Part shown: positions 1-9,650 of the stretch, in pieces
Numbering within the stretch: the stretch's first letter is position 1
How the letters are laid out: each line of letters opens with the position of its first letter
NCBI GenBank assembly: GCA_903932685.1
Contig: CAIZGX010000074.1
Location: forward strand, 1 to 40,654
Length of the DNA: 40,654 nucleotides
Origin: an uncultured Bacteroidota bacterium
Lineage (GTDB): Bacteria; Bacteroidota; Bacteroidia; Flavobacteriales_D; Sanyastnellaceae
Direction of reading: 5' to 3'
Made by a program: the position numbers and the translations under genes
The notes under the pieces: model-generated
What the model saw: only the letters and a program-made list of their open reading frames with translations
Database searches by the model: none
What the model was told of the DNA's origin: nothing

Positions 1-859
1 AGCCTTTTACAAGGATTATGATTTAGAAACCGACAAGAAAAGATTTGTTGCGATGTCGTCTATGTTTGAGCAATTCACAAAAGGTGTTATTCATTTCGAA
101 CATTCAAAACTCTCTCGTGAAGCTGCAGCAGACCTGTGGTTCAAACAATCTGTGGTTTCAGACAGCGCTGAGTTCTTGGGAATGATTCGTTCATTTTCGA
201 AAGACACTTTCGTGTCTATGAGCGGTAAATCGAAGAAATACGCAAAGCGATTAGAGAAAGAATATCTGTACGCACAAGCTTTGGCTTTAAGTAATTATTA
301 CATGAATACATTGGTTCCCGCTAAACGTGAATTCAATGCGAAGCATGATCAGCTCATGGAGCAATATGTTTTCTTGTTGGAAGAAATGCGCGGTAAGAAA
401 GAGAAGTGGTGCGATGCGAACTCTACCCTTCGATTAACCTATGGCAGAGTGGAAGGAAGCTCTCCGGTAGATGGAATGGCATATACACCTTTCACCACAG
501 GACAAGGAATTTTAGACAAGAACAGCACGGGCAATCCAGATTTTGAAATCAACGACCGTTTGAAAATGTTGTTAAAAAACAAAGAATTCGGAAGTTATGG
601 CGTGAATGGATCCTTGCCTGTTTGCTTTACAGGAAGTAATCACACAACAGGAGGAAACTCAGGGTCACCAGCTTTAAACGGCAATGGCGAATGGATAGGA
701 ATAAACTTTGATAGAACTTGGGAAAGCACTATGAGTGACCTCTATTTCAATTCTGAAATTTGCCGAAACGTAATGACAGACGCGAGATACGTGCTGTGGG
801 TAATTGACATCTACGCCGGAGCTGGCCATCTCTTGAAAGAGATGACCATTCGACGCTAA
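1..859 (+). CDS. S46 family dipeptidyl-peptidase (DPP7/DPP11-like), 3' part
   Basis: This is the C-terminal end of a serine peptidase of family S46, periplasmic or surface enzymes that release dipeptides from peptide N-termini in Bacteroidota. The frame is already open at base 2, so the true start lies left of the window and about 285 residues are visible. The diagnostic sequence is GGNSGSPALNGNG around 650-690, which carries the nucleophilic Ser of the chymotrypsin-like fold. It is followed by the family-typical stretches IGINFDRTWE and RYVLWVIDIYAGA near the end. The protein stops normally in LLKEMTIRR with no C-terminal sorting domain, as expected for S46 enzymes. Whether it is DPP7 or DPP11 depends on a substrate-pocket residue that cannot be assigned with confidence from this fragment. 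The gene converges with the micropeptide gene at 864-1001, with 4 nt between the stops. Confidence 0.93.
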   Translation, partial: AFYKDYDLETDKKRFVAMSSMFEQFTKGVIHFEHSKLSREAAADLWFKQSVVSDSAEFLGMIRSFSKDTFVSMSGKSKKYAKRLEKEYLYAQALALSNYYMNTLVPAKREFNAKHDQLMEQYVFLLEEMRGKKEKWCDANSTLRLTYGRVEGSSPVDGMAYTPFTTGQGILDKNSTGNPDFEINDRLKMLLKNKEFGSYGVNGSLPVCFTGSNHTTGGNSGSPALNGNGEWIGINFDRTWESTMSDLYFNSEICRNVMTDARYVLWVIDIYAGAGHLLKEMTIRR

Positions 860-863
860 TGAT

Positions 864-1001
864 TTATGACCACTGAATAAGGAAATAGATTACCCCAACA
901 ACAAGTGCAAAAAGGGTTACTGCGAAAATTACTGGTCCGCCTATTTCGTTCTGTTCAGCTTCGTGTGGAATGTGTCCGTGATCGTCGTGTGAATGTCCCA
1001 T
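864..1001 (-). CDS. Small His-rich single-pass membrane protein (45 aa), unknown function
   Basis: The minus strand carries an ATG at 1001 and a TAA at 864-866, giving 45 residues. The N-terminus MGHSHDDHGHIPHEAE has five His and several Asp/Glu residues. It is followed by a polar linker and one strongly hydrophobic helix (about residues 22-42, from PVIFAVTL to VIYFLIQW). The gene sits behind a good Bacteroidota promoter at 1016-1046. That promoter, the codon-by-codon fit to a membrane peptide and the absence of any other gene in this gap support it as real. The His/Asp-rich head suggests metal binding or a tiny subunit of a membrane complex, but no family is recognised and the function is unknown. 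The S46 gene ends 4 nt away on the other strand. Confidence 0.68.
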   Translation of the reverse strand: MGHSHDDHGHIPHEAEQNEIGGPVIFAVTLFALVVGVIYFLIQWS

Positions 1002-1015
1002 GGTTTAATTTTTCA

Positions 1016-1046
1016 CAAATATAATTTCATTGTTGAAACACCCAAA
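1016..1046 (-). promoter_or_regulatory. Promoter of the 45-aa membrane peptide gene
   Basis: On the minus strand, TTTG (1046-1043) is followed after exactly 19 nt by TATATTTG (1023-1016). This matches the Bacteroidota -33/-7 consensus TTTG, N19, TAnnTTTG. The start codon at 1001 lies 14 nt beyond the -7 box. Confidence 0.65.
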
Positions 1047-1053
1047 TAAAAAT

Positions 1054-1085
1054 GGCTAACACTTCAAGGTTAGCCTTTTCTTTTT
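1054..1085 (+). terminator. Rho-independent terminator
   Basis: GGCTAAC (1054-1060), an 8-nt loop and GTTAGCC (1069-1075) form a 7-bp stem followed by TTTTCTTTTT. On the plus strand the only gene upstream is the S46 peptidase. If this is its terminator, the peptidase mRNA runs antisense through the whole 45-codon gene. The A-rich left flank could also support some termination on the minus strand. Confidence 0.7.
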
Positions 1086-1155
1086 CCTGAAAGACTTTTA
1101 GTGCAACCTATTGTTTCGTATTATTGTCTTAACATAGGAAACCATACTGAAACCA

Positions 1156-4100
1156 ATGATTTTAAACATACTAAAAAGAACCGCTGTCATTTTCTTGGCC
1201 TTGACAGCTTCTTTTGCGGCCTCTTCGCAAGTGGTCATCAATGAATTCTGCTTTGCTAATTATTCCGACTACGCAGTAGGCGGGGAGTTCGAAGACTGGG
1301 TTGAGTTCTACAATCCAACAGGTGCGGCCATAAATATCGGCGGCTATTGGCTGAGTGACAATGTACTCAATCCGCAGAAATATCAGATTCCTGCTGCGGT
1401 AAGTGTTCCGGCGAACGGATATAAGCTCATATTAGTAAGTGGTGTCGGAGCTTACGACCCAGGATTTTTAGGCCAGACCAATACGAGTTTCAAAGTTTCT
1501 CAATCAAACGGAGAAGAATTGGTTTTCTCAAGCCCAGCAGGTGTGATTTTGGAAAGTTATGACTTTGATGTAATCAGTCCGAATCAACGAAATCAGTCAT
1601 ATGGACGTGTGCCCAACGGAACAGGTAGTATGGTTATTCAAACCAATCCTTCTCAAGGAGCCGTTAATGCAGGAGCAACTGCAACAGGTTATGCAGCCCG
1701 TCCCACCATGGATCTTCAAGCGGGTTACTATGCCTCACCAATTAGTGTTACTCTCTCAACAACTGAGGTTGGTGGAACAATATATTACACGACAAACGGA
1801 GCTCAACCTTCCAACACGAGCACTTTGTATACGGGGCCTATTAGCCTCAACACAACAACTGTTGTTCGCGCAATTGTATACTCGCCTGCAGCGACTACCC
1901 TTCCTTCATTTACAGAAACCAATACGTATTTCTTCGGAAACGATAATCATACGATACCCGTGGTATCTATTTCGGGTACTACACTAGATGGCGGTTGGAA
2001 TGGAAATGAGTTAACACATCTCGAGTTTTTTCAAAATGGAACCTTTACAGTAGAATCTTCAGGTGATAGCAACGAACACGGAAATGATTCCAATGCCTAC
2101 GGTCAAAGAGGTTTCGACTATATAACTCGAGATGCATTAGGCTACAACCATGAGTTGGAGTATCCAATGCTTCACACAAGTGACCGTCAGTCATACCAAC
2201 GTTTGATTTTTAAAGCAGCGGCTAATGATAATTATCCTTTCTCGAACGGAGGAGCTCACATTCGTGATGCCTATGTTTGTGAACTTTCTCTGCTTGGAGA
2301 TTTACACCTTGATGAGAGAAAAACACGAAACTGTATCGTATACATCAACGGTCAATATTGGGGCGTTTATGAAATTCGTGAGAAAGTAGACGATACCGAT
2401 TATACAGATTATTACTTTGATCAACCGGCTGGAAATGTTGACTTTCTAAAAACATGGGGAGGAACATGGACCGAATATGCGGCTGCTCCAACATTCAATC
2501 CGCAGACTCAGTGGAACACGTTTGTGAACTTCACAACGACCAACAGCATGGCCAATCAGACGAACTACGATTATGTAGTTTCACAGTTCAATACCATGAG
2601 TTTAATTGACTATTTCATTTTGAATGGTTACACCGTTTGTACGGATTGGTTAAACTGGAATACGGCTTGGTGGCGCGGGACAAATCCGCTTGGTGACGGA
2701 AGACGCTGGAGATATGCCCTTTGGGATAATGACAACACATTTGGTCACGGTGCTAATTACACAGGAGTTGGCAGTACACAGCCAACTTCAGACCCATGTC
2801 AGGTAGAAGGGCAGGGAGATGTCGGAGGACAAGGGCACATTCCTGTTCTAAACGCCTTATTTGACAATCCTGATTTCTTTGCAGATTACATTCAACGCTA
2901 TGCTGAATTGTCGAATACCATATTCTCTTGCGAGCGAATGATTGAGGTGTTAGACAGTATGATTGTTGTAATTGAGCCCGAGATGCCTCGACAAATACAA
3001 CGTTGGGGCGGTAACGTGACAACTTGGAACAACAATGTTCAGGACGTTCGTGATTTCATCTTGGCAAGATGCAACAATGAAATTATTGGCGGTATTGCCG
3101 ACTGTTACGACGTTGTTCCTTACAATGTAACTTTTCAAATGGATGGAGTTGGGGAAATTGTAGTTGGAGAAACGCATTTCAATCAAAATGAATTACCATT
3201 TACAGGTACATACTTCGGTGATTTAGAAATTGATTTAGAAGCAATAATCGATACAATCGTCGGACCATGTAGCTCCTTCCAAGGTTGGGAAATTATTAGT
3301 GGGACGGGAATAATTGCCGACCCAAATGCGCCAATCACCACGTTAATTGTTCAATCAGATGTAACGTTGCAAGCCATATTTGGAATTCCGGCTTCTGGCC
3401 CAGTTACGATTTTAAGTGATGTTGTGCCAGCTGGAGCTGGAAATATTGTATTCAACGGAACAGCACAAGGCACTTATCCTAGCACGTTCACAGTGAATGC
3501 CGGAGATTCAACTTCGGTAAGCGTTACGGCTAATCCGTGGTTCACGTTCAATCACTGGGAGTCTACCAACGCAACACTATTCCCGAATAGTATAGCAACT
3601 TCCATATATATGAATCCTTGTGCAGCCGATACGCTAGTTGCTATTTTCGATGAGACTCCGCATGCCATTTTACAAGTAGATGTTATGCCAGCAGGAGCAG
3701 GAACAGTTACCATGGACGGAACCGTTCTCGCAGCTTATCCTTGGAGCAACGAAATACAGGCCGACATTGACTATTCTTTTAACGCTAACGAAATTCCTGG
3801 TGTAACCTTATTCGACCACTGGGAAATCAACAACCATCCGTTGAGTCCGAATACACTCACTGCAGATGTAATTCTTCATTTAATGGTAAGCGATACGCTT
3901 GTGGCGGTATTCACTATTATCGATGAATTCCCATTAACTGTAGATGTTATGCCAGTAGGAGCAGGAACCGTTACCATGAATGGAACTCCATGGACGCCTC
4001 TGCCTTCAACACAAATCTTTGCCGAGAATACATTCATGAATTTCGTGGCTTCGCCTGCGGATTCATGGACGACCTTCAACCATTGGGAAATCAATAACCA

Positions 4101-4743
4101 CGTCTTGGCTCCGAATATTTTGAGTTCGAATGTGAATTTCAACTTCACAGAAGAGGACACGTTGGTAGCAGTATTCGACGTAACGCCGCACCATCCGCTA
4201 ACTGTTATGGTGAATCCACCAACAGCTGGAACCGTCTTGTTCGATACAGGAAATGCTACAACAACCTCATTGACTATTGAAAACGAAGACAACATTCCGG
4301 TAAACTTCACAGCTCTTCCGGAAGCGTATTGGTTGTTCACAGGTTGGCAGTCTGTTGCAGGAACTCCTATTAGTCCAAACCTAACAGCTGGTCAGGTTTC
4401 AGCTACATTCACTGGAACGGATACCATTATTGCAAACTTTGAGAAAGAGCCTTTCTTGCATTATGTTCCGAATACGTTCTCTCCGAATGATGATAATTTA
4501 AATGAAGTTTTTATACCTGTTCTTAACGCTTATGATCCGAAGGATTACTATTTCGCTATCTATGATCGTTGGGGTATTATGATCTTTGAAACTAACGACA
4601 CGGCTAAAGGTTGGAACGGCACTTACAAAGGAAATGGAACTCACTACGTAGCAAATGATGCATACGTTTGGAAGCTTCGTGTTAAGCCAATAGGCGGAAG
4701 CGAAGTTTTAGAATTAATGGGTACAGTGGTTCTATTCAGATAA
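1156..4743 (+). CDS. CotH-family surface protein with LTD, chitobiase-like and repeat domains, T9SS type B
   Basis: A 1195-residue secreted protein. Residues 1-24 look like a signal peptide ending ASSQ. Residues about 25-115 are a lamin-tail domain (VVINEFCFANY, EDWVEFYNP, GYWLSDN). About 180-255 resembles the chitobiase/hexosaminidase C-terminal repeat (GTIYYTTNG, PSNTSTLYTGP). About 265-620 is a CotH kinase-like domain (YQRLIFKAAANDN, WGVYEIREKVDD, ALWDNDNTFG). About 750-1095 holds four tandem InlB-B-like repeats of 87-88 residues (VMPAGAGTV, HWEINNH, LVAVF). The last 85 residues are a gliding-motility/CHU type B sorting domain (YVPNTFSPNDDNLNEVF, YDRWG). CotH proteins are atypical kinases in spore coats, but the substrate here is unknown. 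It is probably anchored on the cell surface by T9SS. It has no clear partner next door; mutA starts 24 nt downstream. Confidence 0.9.
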   Translation: MILNILKRTAVIFLALTASFAASSQVVINEFCFANYSDYAVGGEFEDWVEFYNPTGAAINIGGYWLSDNVLNPQKYQIPAAVSVPANGYKLILVSGVGAYDPGFLGQTNTSFKVSQSNGEELVFSSPAGVILESYDFDVISPNQRNQSYGRVPNGTGSMVIQTNPSQGAVNAGATATGYAARPTMDLQAGYYASPISVTLSTTEVGGTIYYTTNGAQPSNTSTLYTGPISLNTTTVVRAIVYSPAATTLPSFTETNTYFFGNDNHTIPVVSISGTTLDGGWNGNELTHLEFFQNGTFTVESSGDSNEHGNDSNAYGQRGFDYITRDALGYNHELEYPMLHTSDRQSYQRLIFKAAANDNYPFSNGGAHIRDAYVCELSLLGDLHLDERKTRNCIVYINGQYWGVYEIREKVDDTDYTDYYFDQPAGNVDFLKTWGGTWTEYAAAPTFNPQTQWNTFVNFTTTNSMANQTNYDYVVSQFNTMSLIDYFILNGYTVCTDWLNWNTAWWRGTNPLGDGRRWRYALWDNDNTFGHGANYTGVGSTQPTSDPCQVEGQGDVGGQGHIPVLNALFDNPDFFADYIQRYAELSNTIFSCERMIEVLDSMIVVIEPEMPRQIQRWGGNVTTWNNNVQDVRDFILARCNNEIIGGIADCYDVVPYNVTFQMDGVGEIVVGETHFNQNELPFTGTYFGDLEIDLEAIIDTIVGPCSSFQGWEIISGTGIIADPNAPITTLIVQSDVTLQAIFGIPASGPVTILSDVVPAGAGNIVFNGTAQGTYPSTFTVNAGDSTSVSVTANPWFTFNHWESTNATLFPNSIATSIYMNPCAADTLVAIFDETPHAILQVDVMPAGAGTVTMDGTVLAAYPWSNEIQADIDYSFNANEIPGVTLFDHWEINNHPLSPNTLTADVILHLMVSDTLVAVFTIIDEFPLTVDVMPVGAGTVTMNGTPWTPLPSTQIFAENTFMNFVASPADSWTTFNHWEINNHVLAPNILSSNVNFNFTEEDTLVAVFDVTPHHPLTVMVNPPTAGTVLFDTGNATTTSLTIENEDNIPVNFTALPEAYWLFTGWQSVAGTPISPNLTAGQVSATFTGTDTIIANFEKEPFLHYVPNTFSPNDDNLNEVFIPVLNAYDPKDYYFAIYDRWGIMIFETNDTAKGWNGTYKGNGTHYVANDAYVWKLRVKPIGGSEVLELMGTVVLFR
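3406..4440 (+). repeat. Four in-frame tandem repeats (InlB-B-like) in the CotH protein gene
   Basis: Equivalent points recur at about 3415, 3676, 3940 and 4204, a period of 261-264 bp (87-88 codons). Copies 2 and 3 are nearly identical over about 45 bp from 3676 and 3940, which points to recent duplication or gene conversion. Each copy has a PxGAGxV turn, an FxHWE core and a final DTLVAVF strand. Confidence 0.8.
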
Positions 4744-4767
4744 GTATTTTCGAATTAACTTCGTTGC

Positions 4768-5889
4768 ATGAATATTCGGAACGAAGTTTTTTCAAATCAA
4801 TCACTTCAAGACTGGCAAAAGCTAGCCGAGAAAGAATTAAAAGGAAAATCCCTCGACTCTTTGGTTCGCCAAAAAGAAGAAGGGATTTTTTTATTTCCCT
4901 ATTCAACAGAAGCGAAATCTTCTGAAGAGCCGACTTTTCGCGCAGCTCCTTCGTGGCAGTTGCACCAATCCTTTATGACGACCGATCCACTTCAATGGAA
5001 TGGTCTGGCTTTGGAAGCATTGAATGGCGGAGTAAACAGCTTGACCATTCCTGCTTCTTTCAACGCGAGTGAAATGAAGGTGGCGTTGAAAGATATCTTC
5101 GTCGGCTTCATCAACTGGGAATTGGAAGCACATGCCGAGCAAGCCGACGATCAGATAGACGCCATTAAACAAGCGTACGAGCAACAAGACCGCGCGGGAA
5201 TATTGCCGCTGATTCATTCCAAACATATTCACTCAAATCAAGTATTTGCATCTCATGCGACGGCTTCAGAGCAAATTGCATTTGCTGTTTTAGCTGGAAT
5301 TGAATTCATTGAAAATACACATCTAACAATCGACGACGCATCCGCACAAATTCTTTTTCATTTTTCGGTTGGAAGTGAATTGTATGTTGAAATAGCCAAG
5401 CTGCGTGCTTTCCGCGCTGTGTGGTCGCACGTGATGAAATCAGGTTCTCCTGAGCACGCGTGTTCGAATCATGCCTTCGTGAAAGTGCAAACCGATGGAT
5501 ACTTTCAAGCGAAAACTGACACCGACAACAACCTTATTCGTTCTACCATTCAAGCATTGGCAGCAAGTGTTGGCGGAGCAAATCGCATGGAAGTTCTTCC
5601 CATGGAATTCGCAAAGGAAACCGATGTTAGCGACCATCTTCGTTGGGCACGAAACATTCAGCACTTATTAATTGAAGAGTCTTACTTCGATCAATATTCA
5701 GATTTAGCGAAAGGAAGTTTTTCGTTAGAAAAACTCACGGAAGACCTGTCAGTAAAGGCTTTCGATATCATGAAGAATTTCGAAACGTCTGATAAGTTGT
5801 TCAACTTCATTCAAAACAAAAAAGAGGAAAGAAGCCTTCAACATGCACAACGTGTAGTAGTGGGTGAAAACAAATACGTGCAGTCATGA
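4768..5889 (+). CDS. mutA: Methylmalonyl-CoA mutase small (beta) subunit
   Basis: The 373-residue protein is homologous to the TIM-barrel part of methylmalonyl-CoA mutase and forms the structural, non-catalytic partner of MutB. Recognisable stretches are [11 protein letters not shown] at the N-terminus, [11 protein letters not shown] (equivalent to the MutB segment KMRAARVLW) and [13 protein letters not shown] near the end of the barrel (residues about 285-310). It stops soon after the barrel, so it lacks the degenerate B12-binding domain found on longer MutA proteins. Its TGA overlaps the ATG of mutB (ATGA), so the two are translationally coupled. A TAACTTCG box at 4756-4763 ends 4 nt before the ATG and could be a -7 element. 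The complex interconverts methylmalonyl-CoA and succinyl-CoA in propionate metabolism. Confidence 0.88.
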   Translation: MNIRNEVFSNQSLQDWQKLAEKELKGKSLDSLVRQKEEGIFLFPYSTEAKSSEEPTFRAAPSWQLHQSFMTTDPLQWNGLALEALNGGVNSLTIPASFNASEMKVALKDIFVGFINWELEAHAEQADDQIDAIKQAYEQQDRAGILPLIHSKHIHSNQVFASHATASEQIAFAVLAGIEFIENTHLTIDDASAQILFHFSVGSELYVEIAKLRAFRAVWSHVMKSGSPEHACSNHAFVKVQTDGYFQAKTDTDNNLIRSTIQALAASVGGANRMEVLPMEFAKETDVSDHLRWARNIQHLLIEESYFDQYSDLAKGSFSLEKLTEDLSVKAFDIMKNFETSDKLFNFIQNKKEERSLQHAQRVVVGENKYVQS

Positions 5890-7937
5890 GTAAATTGAAT
5901 TGGAAAGAAGTTCCCTTCAACTTCAACGAAGAAGTGAAGGCTGCAACGTGGGGAGCAGGGACAGCGCCGTTTTTACGCGGTCCGTATGCAAGCATGTACA
6001 CCGTGCGTCCGTGGACCATTCGTCAATATGCCGGATTCAGTACCGCTGAAGAATCGAATGCATTCTACAAACGCAACTTGGCCATGGGACAAAAAGGTTT
6101 GTCTGTTGCCTTCGATTTGGCCACCCATCGCGGATACGACAGCGATCACGAGCGTGTGAAAGGAGACGTTGGAAAGGCAGGCGTAGCGATAGATTCAGTG
6201 GAAGACATGAAAGTTTTATTTCATGAAATTCCCTTAAACGAAATGTCGGTAAGCATGACCATGAACGGTGCGGTTCTACCTATTCTTTCTTTTTACATTG
6301 TCGCTGCAGAAGAGCAAGGCGTTCGTCCAGAAGAACTCACCGGAACCATTCAGAACGATATTCTGAAAGAGTTCATGGTTCGAAATACATACATCTATCC
6401 GCCTACGCCAAGCATGCGCATTGTTTCAGACATCTTCGAATTCTGTTCGAAGGAAATGCCGAAGTTCAATCCGATTTCTATTTCGGGTTATCACATGCAA
6501 GAGGCTGGAGCCACACAAGAAATTGAGTTGGCTTATACCTTGGCAGACGGATTGGAATACGTTCGCGCAGGCTTGAAAGCCGGAATGAGCATCGACGATT
6601 TCGCTCCGCGATTGTCGTTCTTTTGGGCCGTTGGCATGGACACTGTGACTGAAATTGCAAAGATGCGCGCAGCCCGCGTGCTGTGGGCTCAACTCATCAA
6701 GTCCTTCAACCCGAAAAATGAAAAATCAATGGCGTTAAGAACCCACTGCCAAACCAGTGGTTGGAGCCTTACGCGTCAAGATCCATACAACAACGTTGCT
6801 CGCACCTGCATAGAAGCACTAGGCGCTGCATGGGGTGGAACGCAGAGCTTGCATACCAACGCGCTCGATGAAGCCATTGCTTTGCCAACAGACAACAGCG
6901 CGCGTATTGCAAGAAACACGCAATTGATTATTCAAGAAGAAACGGGTTTGTGTGAAGTTGTAGATGTTTGGGGAGGAAGTGAGGTTATTGAAAAGCGCAC
7001 GCAAGACATAATGGATGCCGCTTGGAAATTAATTGAAGAGGTGGAAGAGATGGGAGGAATGACCAAGGCCATTGAAGCCGGTATTCCAAAGTTGCGCATT
7101 GAAGAAGCAGCAGCGCGGAAACAAGCGCGTATAGATAGCGGAAGAGACAAGATTATTGGTGTGAATATTTTCCAGTTGGAAGAAGAAAGCGCCATGGATA
7201 TTTTGCAAGTAGACAACGACGCTGTACGTATTTCACAAATTGAAAGATTAGTAAAAACGAAAGCAGAGCGCAAAGAAGAGGCTTGCCAAGATGCACTGAA
7301 AGCCTTAACAGAAGCGGCACAGAATGGAAGTGGAAATCTTTTAGCCTTATCGGTTGAAGCTGCTCGCTTGCGCGCAACGTTAGGTGAAATTTCAAGCGCA
7401 CTCGAAGTGGTGTACGGAAGGTATTCCGCGCAGATCAGAAGTATTTCAGGTGTTTACTCTAATGAATCAGCAATGGACAAAGACTTTATTGAAGCTCGCA
7501 GACGTTCCGATGAATTCGCAGAATTGGCCGGAAGAAGACCGCGCATCTTGGTTGCGAAAATGGGACAAGACGGACACGATCGCGGAGCGAAAGTGATAGC
7601 CACATCGTTTGCAGATATCGGATTCGATGTAGACATGGGACCGTTGTTCCAGACTCCTGCGGAAGTTGCGAAGCAAGCAGCGGAGAACGACGTTCACATG
7701 GTGGGTGTGTCATCTTTAGCAGCAGGACATAAGACGTTAATTCCGGAATTAATTTCCGAATTGAAAAAGTTGGGAAGAGACGACATAGGTGTTATTGCAG
7801 GCGGAGTAATTCCCGAGCAAGACTATAACTTTTTATTTGAAGCGGGATGCGTTGGAATTTTCGGTCCAGGGACGAAGATTGCCACAGCGGCGCAAGAAAT
7901 TTTAACATTAATGATTGAAGCACTTCAAGGCGAATGA
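5886..7937 (+). CDS. mutB: Methylmalonyl-CoA mutase large (alpha) subunit, catalytic
   Basis: The 683-residue catalytic, adenosylcobalamin-binding subunit. The N-terminal barrel holds the substrate-binding [18 protein letters not shown] (residues about 36-53) and the conserved [21 protein letters not shown] and [10 protein letters not shown]. The C-terminal cobalamin domain (from about residue 550) has [13 protein letters not shown], in which His564 of the DxHxxG motif is the expected lower axial ligand to cobalt, then GVSSLAAGH and GGVIPEQDY. It is coupled to mutA upstream and mazG downstream by 4-nt ATGA overlaps. It is slightly shorter than typical (about 710-740 residues), mainly at the N-terminus. 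No MeaB/ArgK chaperone gene or cobalamin riboswitch is visible in the window. Confidence 0.97.
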   Translation: MSKLNWKEVPFNFNEEVKAATWGAGTAPFLRGPYASMYTVRPWTIRQYAGFSTAEESNAFYKRNLAMGQKGLSVAFDLATHRGYDSDHERVKGDVGKAGVAIDSVEDMKVLFHEIPLNEMSVSMTMNGAVLPILSFYIVAAEEQGVRPEELTGTIQNDILKEFMVRNTYIYPPTPSMRIVSDIFEFCSKEMPKFNPISISGYHMQEAGATQEIELAYTLADGLEYVRAGLKAGMSIDDFAPRLSFFWAVGMDTVTEIAKMRAARVLWAQLIKSFNPKNEKSMALRTHCQTSGWSLTRQDPYNNVARTCIEALGAAWGGTQSLHTNALDEAIALPTDNSARIARNTQLIIQEETGLCEVVDVWGGSEVIEKRTQDIMDAAWKLIEEVEEMGGMTKAIEAGIPKLRIEEAAARKQARIDSGRDKIIGVNIFQLEEESAMDILQVDNDAVRISQIERLVKTKAERKEEACQDALKALTEAAQNGSGNLLALSVEAARLRATLGEISSALEVVYGRYSAQIRSISGVYSNESAMDKDFIEARRRSDEFAELAGRRPRILVAKMGQDGHDRGAKVIATSFADIGFDVDMGPLFQTPAEVAKQAAENDVHMVGVSSLAAGHKTLIPELISELKKLGRDDIGVIAGGVIPEQDYNFLFEAGCVGIFGPGTKIATAAQEILTLMIEALQGE

Positions 7938-8710
7938 ACACAGTAGAGCAGAAGAAAGAGGCATTCGAGCGCTTGTTAACCATCATGGACGAGCTTCGCG
8001 AGAAGTGCCCGTGGGACATGAAGCAGACGCTAGAGAGTCTTCGTCATTTATCCATAGAGGAAGTCTATGAATTGGGCGATGCCATTCTCGATGGTGATAT
8101 GGATGAAGTGAAGAAAGAGTTGGGCGACGTGTTTTTGCATTTGGTTTTTTATTCGCGCATCGCGAGCGAGACCGAAGCATTCGACATTGCCGATGTGTTG
8201 AATTCGATTTGCGAAAAATTAATTTCAAGACATCCGCATATCTACGGAGATACTGTTGTGAAAGACGAAGCGGAAGTTCTTTCCAATTGGGAAAAATTAA
8301 AATTGAAGGAAGGGAAGAAGAGTGTGTTGGAAGGCGTTCCTCGTTCGTTACCTGCAATGGTGAAGGCGCAGCGTATTCAAGACAAAGCGAAAGGAGTGGG
8401 GTTCGATTGGGACAATGCCGATCAGGTTTGGGAAAAGGTTTTGGAAGAATTGAATGAATTCAAAGAAGCGAAAACGAAAGAGGATCAAGAAGAGGAATTC
8501 GGCGATTTACTTTTTTCACTCATCAACTACGCGCGTTTTAAGGGAATACATCCGGAAGATGCATTAGAAAAGACCAACAAGAAATTCATTTATCGTTTTC
8601 AGTATTTGGAAACGGAAAGCGCGAAAGACGGGAAGCAAATGGGGGAGATGACTTTGAATGAAATGGACGAATATTGGAATCGTGCGAAGGAATTAAAAAG
8701 GAAATCATAG
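7934..8710 (+). CDS. mazG: Nucleoside triphosphate pyrophosphohydrolase MazG
   Basis: The 258-residue MazG hydrolyses (d)NTPs to NMP and pyrophosphate and acts as a cytosolic house-cleaning enzyme. Two MazG-fold halves are visible. The first (about residues 8-115) has [11 protein letters not shown], the metal-binding [10 protein letters not shown] and [11 protein letters not shown]. The second (about 135-235) has [24 protein letters not shown] and [16 protein letters not shown]. Length and order match E. coli-type MazG. The start codon overlaps the mutB stop (ATGA), and the next gene begins 1 nt after its TAG, so it belongs to the mut operon. A functional link to methylmalonyl-CoA mutase is not obvious. 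Confidence 0.95.
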   Translation: MNTVEQKKEAFERLLTIMDELREKCPWDMKQTLESLRHLSIEEVYELGDAILDGDMDEVKKELGDVFLHLVFYSRIASETEAFDIADVLNSICEKLISRHPHIYGDTVVKDEAEVLSNWEKLKLKEGKKSVLEGVPRSLPAMVKAQRIQDKAKGVGFDWDNADQVWEKVLEELNEFKEAKTKEDQEEEFGDLLFSLINYARFKGIHPEDALEKTNKKFIYRFQYLETESAKDGKQMGEMTLNEMDEYWNRAKELKRKS

Positions 8711-8711
8711 A

Positions 8712-9650
8712 ATGAAAAACTACGTTTGGATTTTCGGTTTGCTCATTTCAGCAAGCAGTTGTGTCGCTCCGAGAGCCATTACGAATTCAGGGAAAGTCAC
8801 TCCGAAAGGAAATTGGGTTGTTGCAACCAATCAGACATACAACATCGCTACTGCTCCAGCTGGAAAAGTTGCAAGCGCATTAGATATTAATCTCGAGAAT
8901 TTAACTAATGGCTCGCTAGATACCGTTTCATTGGCTCAATCGAATGCTGTAGCAACCGATTGGCAGAAAGTAGGCGAGGCTCTTATTGCGAATAACTTCG
9001 ATCCCATTGGTGGTGGATTTGAATTTGCGGTTCGTTACGGAATTGCTGAACGTTTCGATGTTGGATTTAAGAGAGTTGGAAGAGCCAAAGCAATAGATAT
9101 TCAATTTCAGTTTTTAGGATCATTAGGAAACGTTGACGACTTTACAGAATCGGTCACGGGTAAGTGGTACGGTAGTATAGGTCTTCAGTATTCGAGTCAA
9201 GATTTATCGTTACCCTTTTGGGCAAAGCCTCTAACCACGAAGTTGGAATACGATTTCAGTAGGAAGGACATATTGATTCCCTTGATCTTTAGTTACGGAT
9301 TAGGCAATGAAGAGTCTATTGGCGCTATATCGTTTGGATTATCCTACAACTACACGAATATGCGTTATTCAACCACTCCGTTTACCTATGCGCGTATTCA
9401 GGATGTGAACGGAGTTGTAACGGCATTGAACACAGCGGCCATCACAGAAACCAAGAATATCAGTAGTTTCGGTGCTTTTGCCAATATGAAGATTGGATAT
9501 CGTCGCTTCTATTTCCTTCCGGCCCTTTCTGTTTACTACCAGAATTACGGCACGCTTCAAAACTTCGTTGGCGAGTCTTTCCAGATGAAAGGACTTACGA
9601 TTGTTCCTTCGTTGGGGTTAAGGTTGCGATTGGGGAAGTCGAAAGCATAA
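8712..9650 (+). CDS. Predicted lipid-anchored or outer-membrane beta-barrel-like protein, unknown function
   Basis: A 312-residue protein with a short signal sequence and lipobox-like ASSC at residues about 14-17, so it may be a lipoprotein. The rest alternates hydrophobic and polar residues with many aromatic and Gly positions (FEFAVRYGIAERFDVGF, GLSYNYTNMRYS, GLRLRLGKSKA at the end), which resembles a small outer-membrane barrel. No family is recognised. It follows mazG by 1 nt and is the last gene of the mutA-mutB-mazG run, ahead of the terminator at 9649-9682. A barrel that also carries a lipobox would be unusual, so one of the two readings may be wrong. Confidence 0.75.
   Translation: MKNYVWIFGLLISASSCVAPRAITNSGKVTPKGNWVVATNQTYNIATAPAGKVASALDINLENLTNGSLDTVSLAQSNAVATDWQKVGEALIANNFDPIGGGFEFAVRYGIAERFDVGFKRVGRAKAIDIQFQFLGSLGNVDDFTESVTGKWYGSIGLQYSSQDLSLPFWAKPLTTKLEYDFSRKDILIPLIFSYGLGNEESIGAISFGLSYNYTNMRYSTTPFTYARIQDVNGVVTALNTAAITETKNISSFGAFANMKIGYRRFYFLPALSVYYQNYGTLQNFVGESFQMKGLTIVPSLGLRLRLGKSKA

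Noticed and set aside
828-845. Hairpin CATCTCTT/AAGAGATG as a terminator
   Set aside because: It lies inside the S46 coding sequence and no T tract follows on either strand.
3876-4340. 154-codon open frame antisense to the CotH protein repeats
   Set aside because: It has no start context and mirrors the repeats of the plus-strand gene, which has clear domains and codon structure.
3406-4440. CRISPR or other noncoding repeats
   Set aside because: The periodic repeats are in frame and encode 87-88 residue domains; they are much longer than CRISPR units.
4744-4767. Cobalamin riboswitch before mutA
   Set aside because: Only 24 nt separate mutA from the CotH gene stop, far too short for a B12 riboswitch.
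7983-8357. 124-codon antisense frame within mazG
   Set aside because: It lies wholly inside the well-conserved mazG and shows no protein-like pattern.
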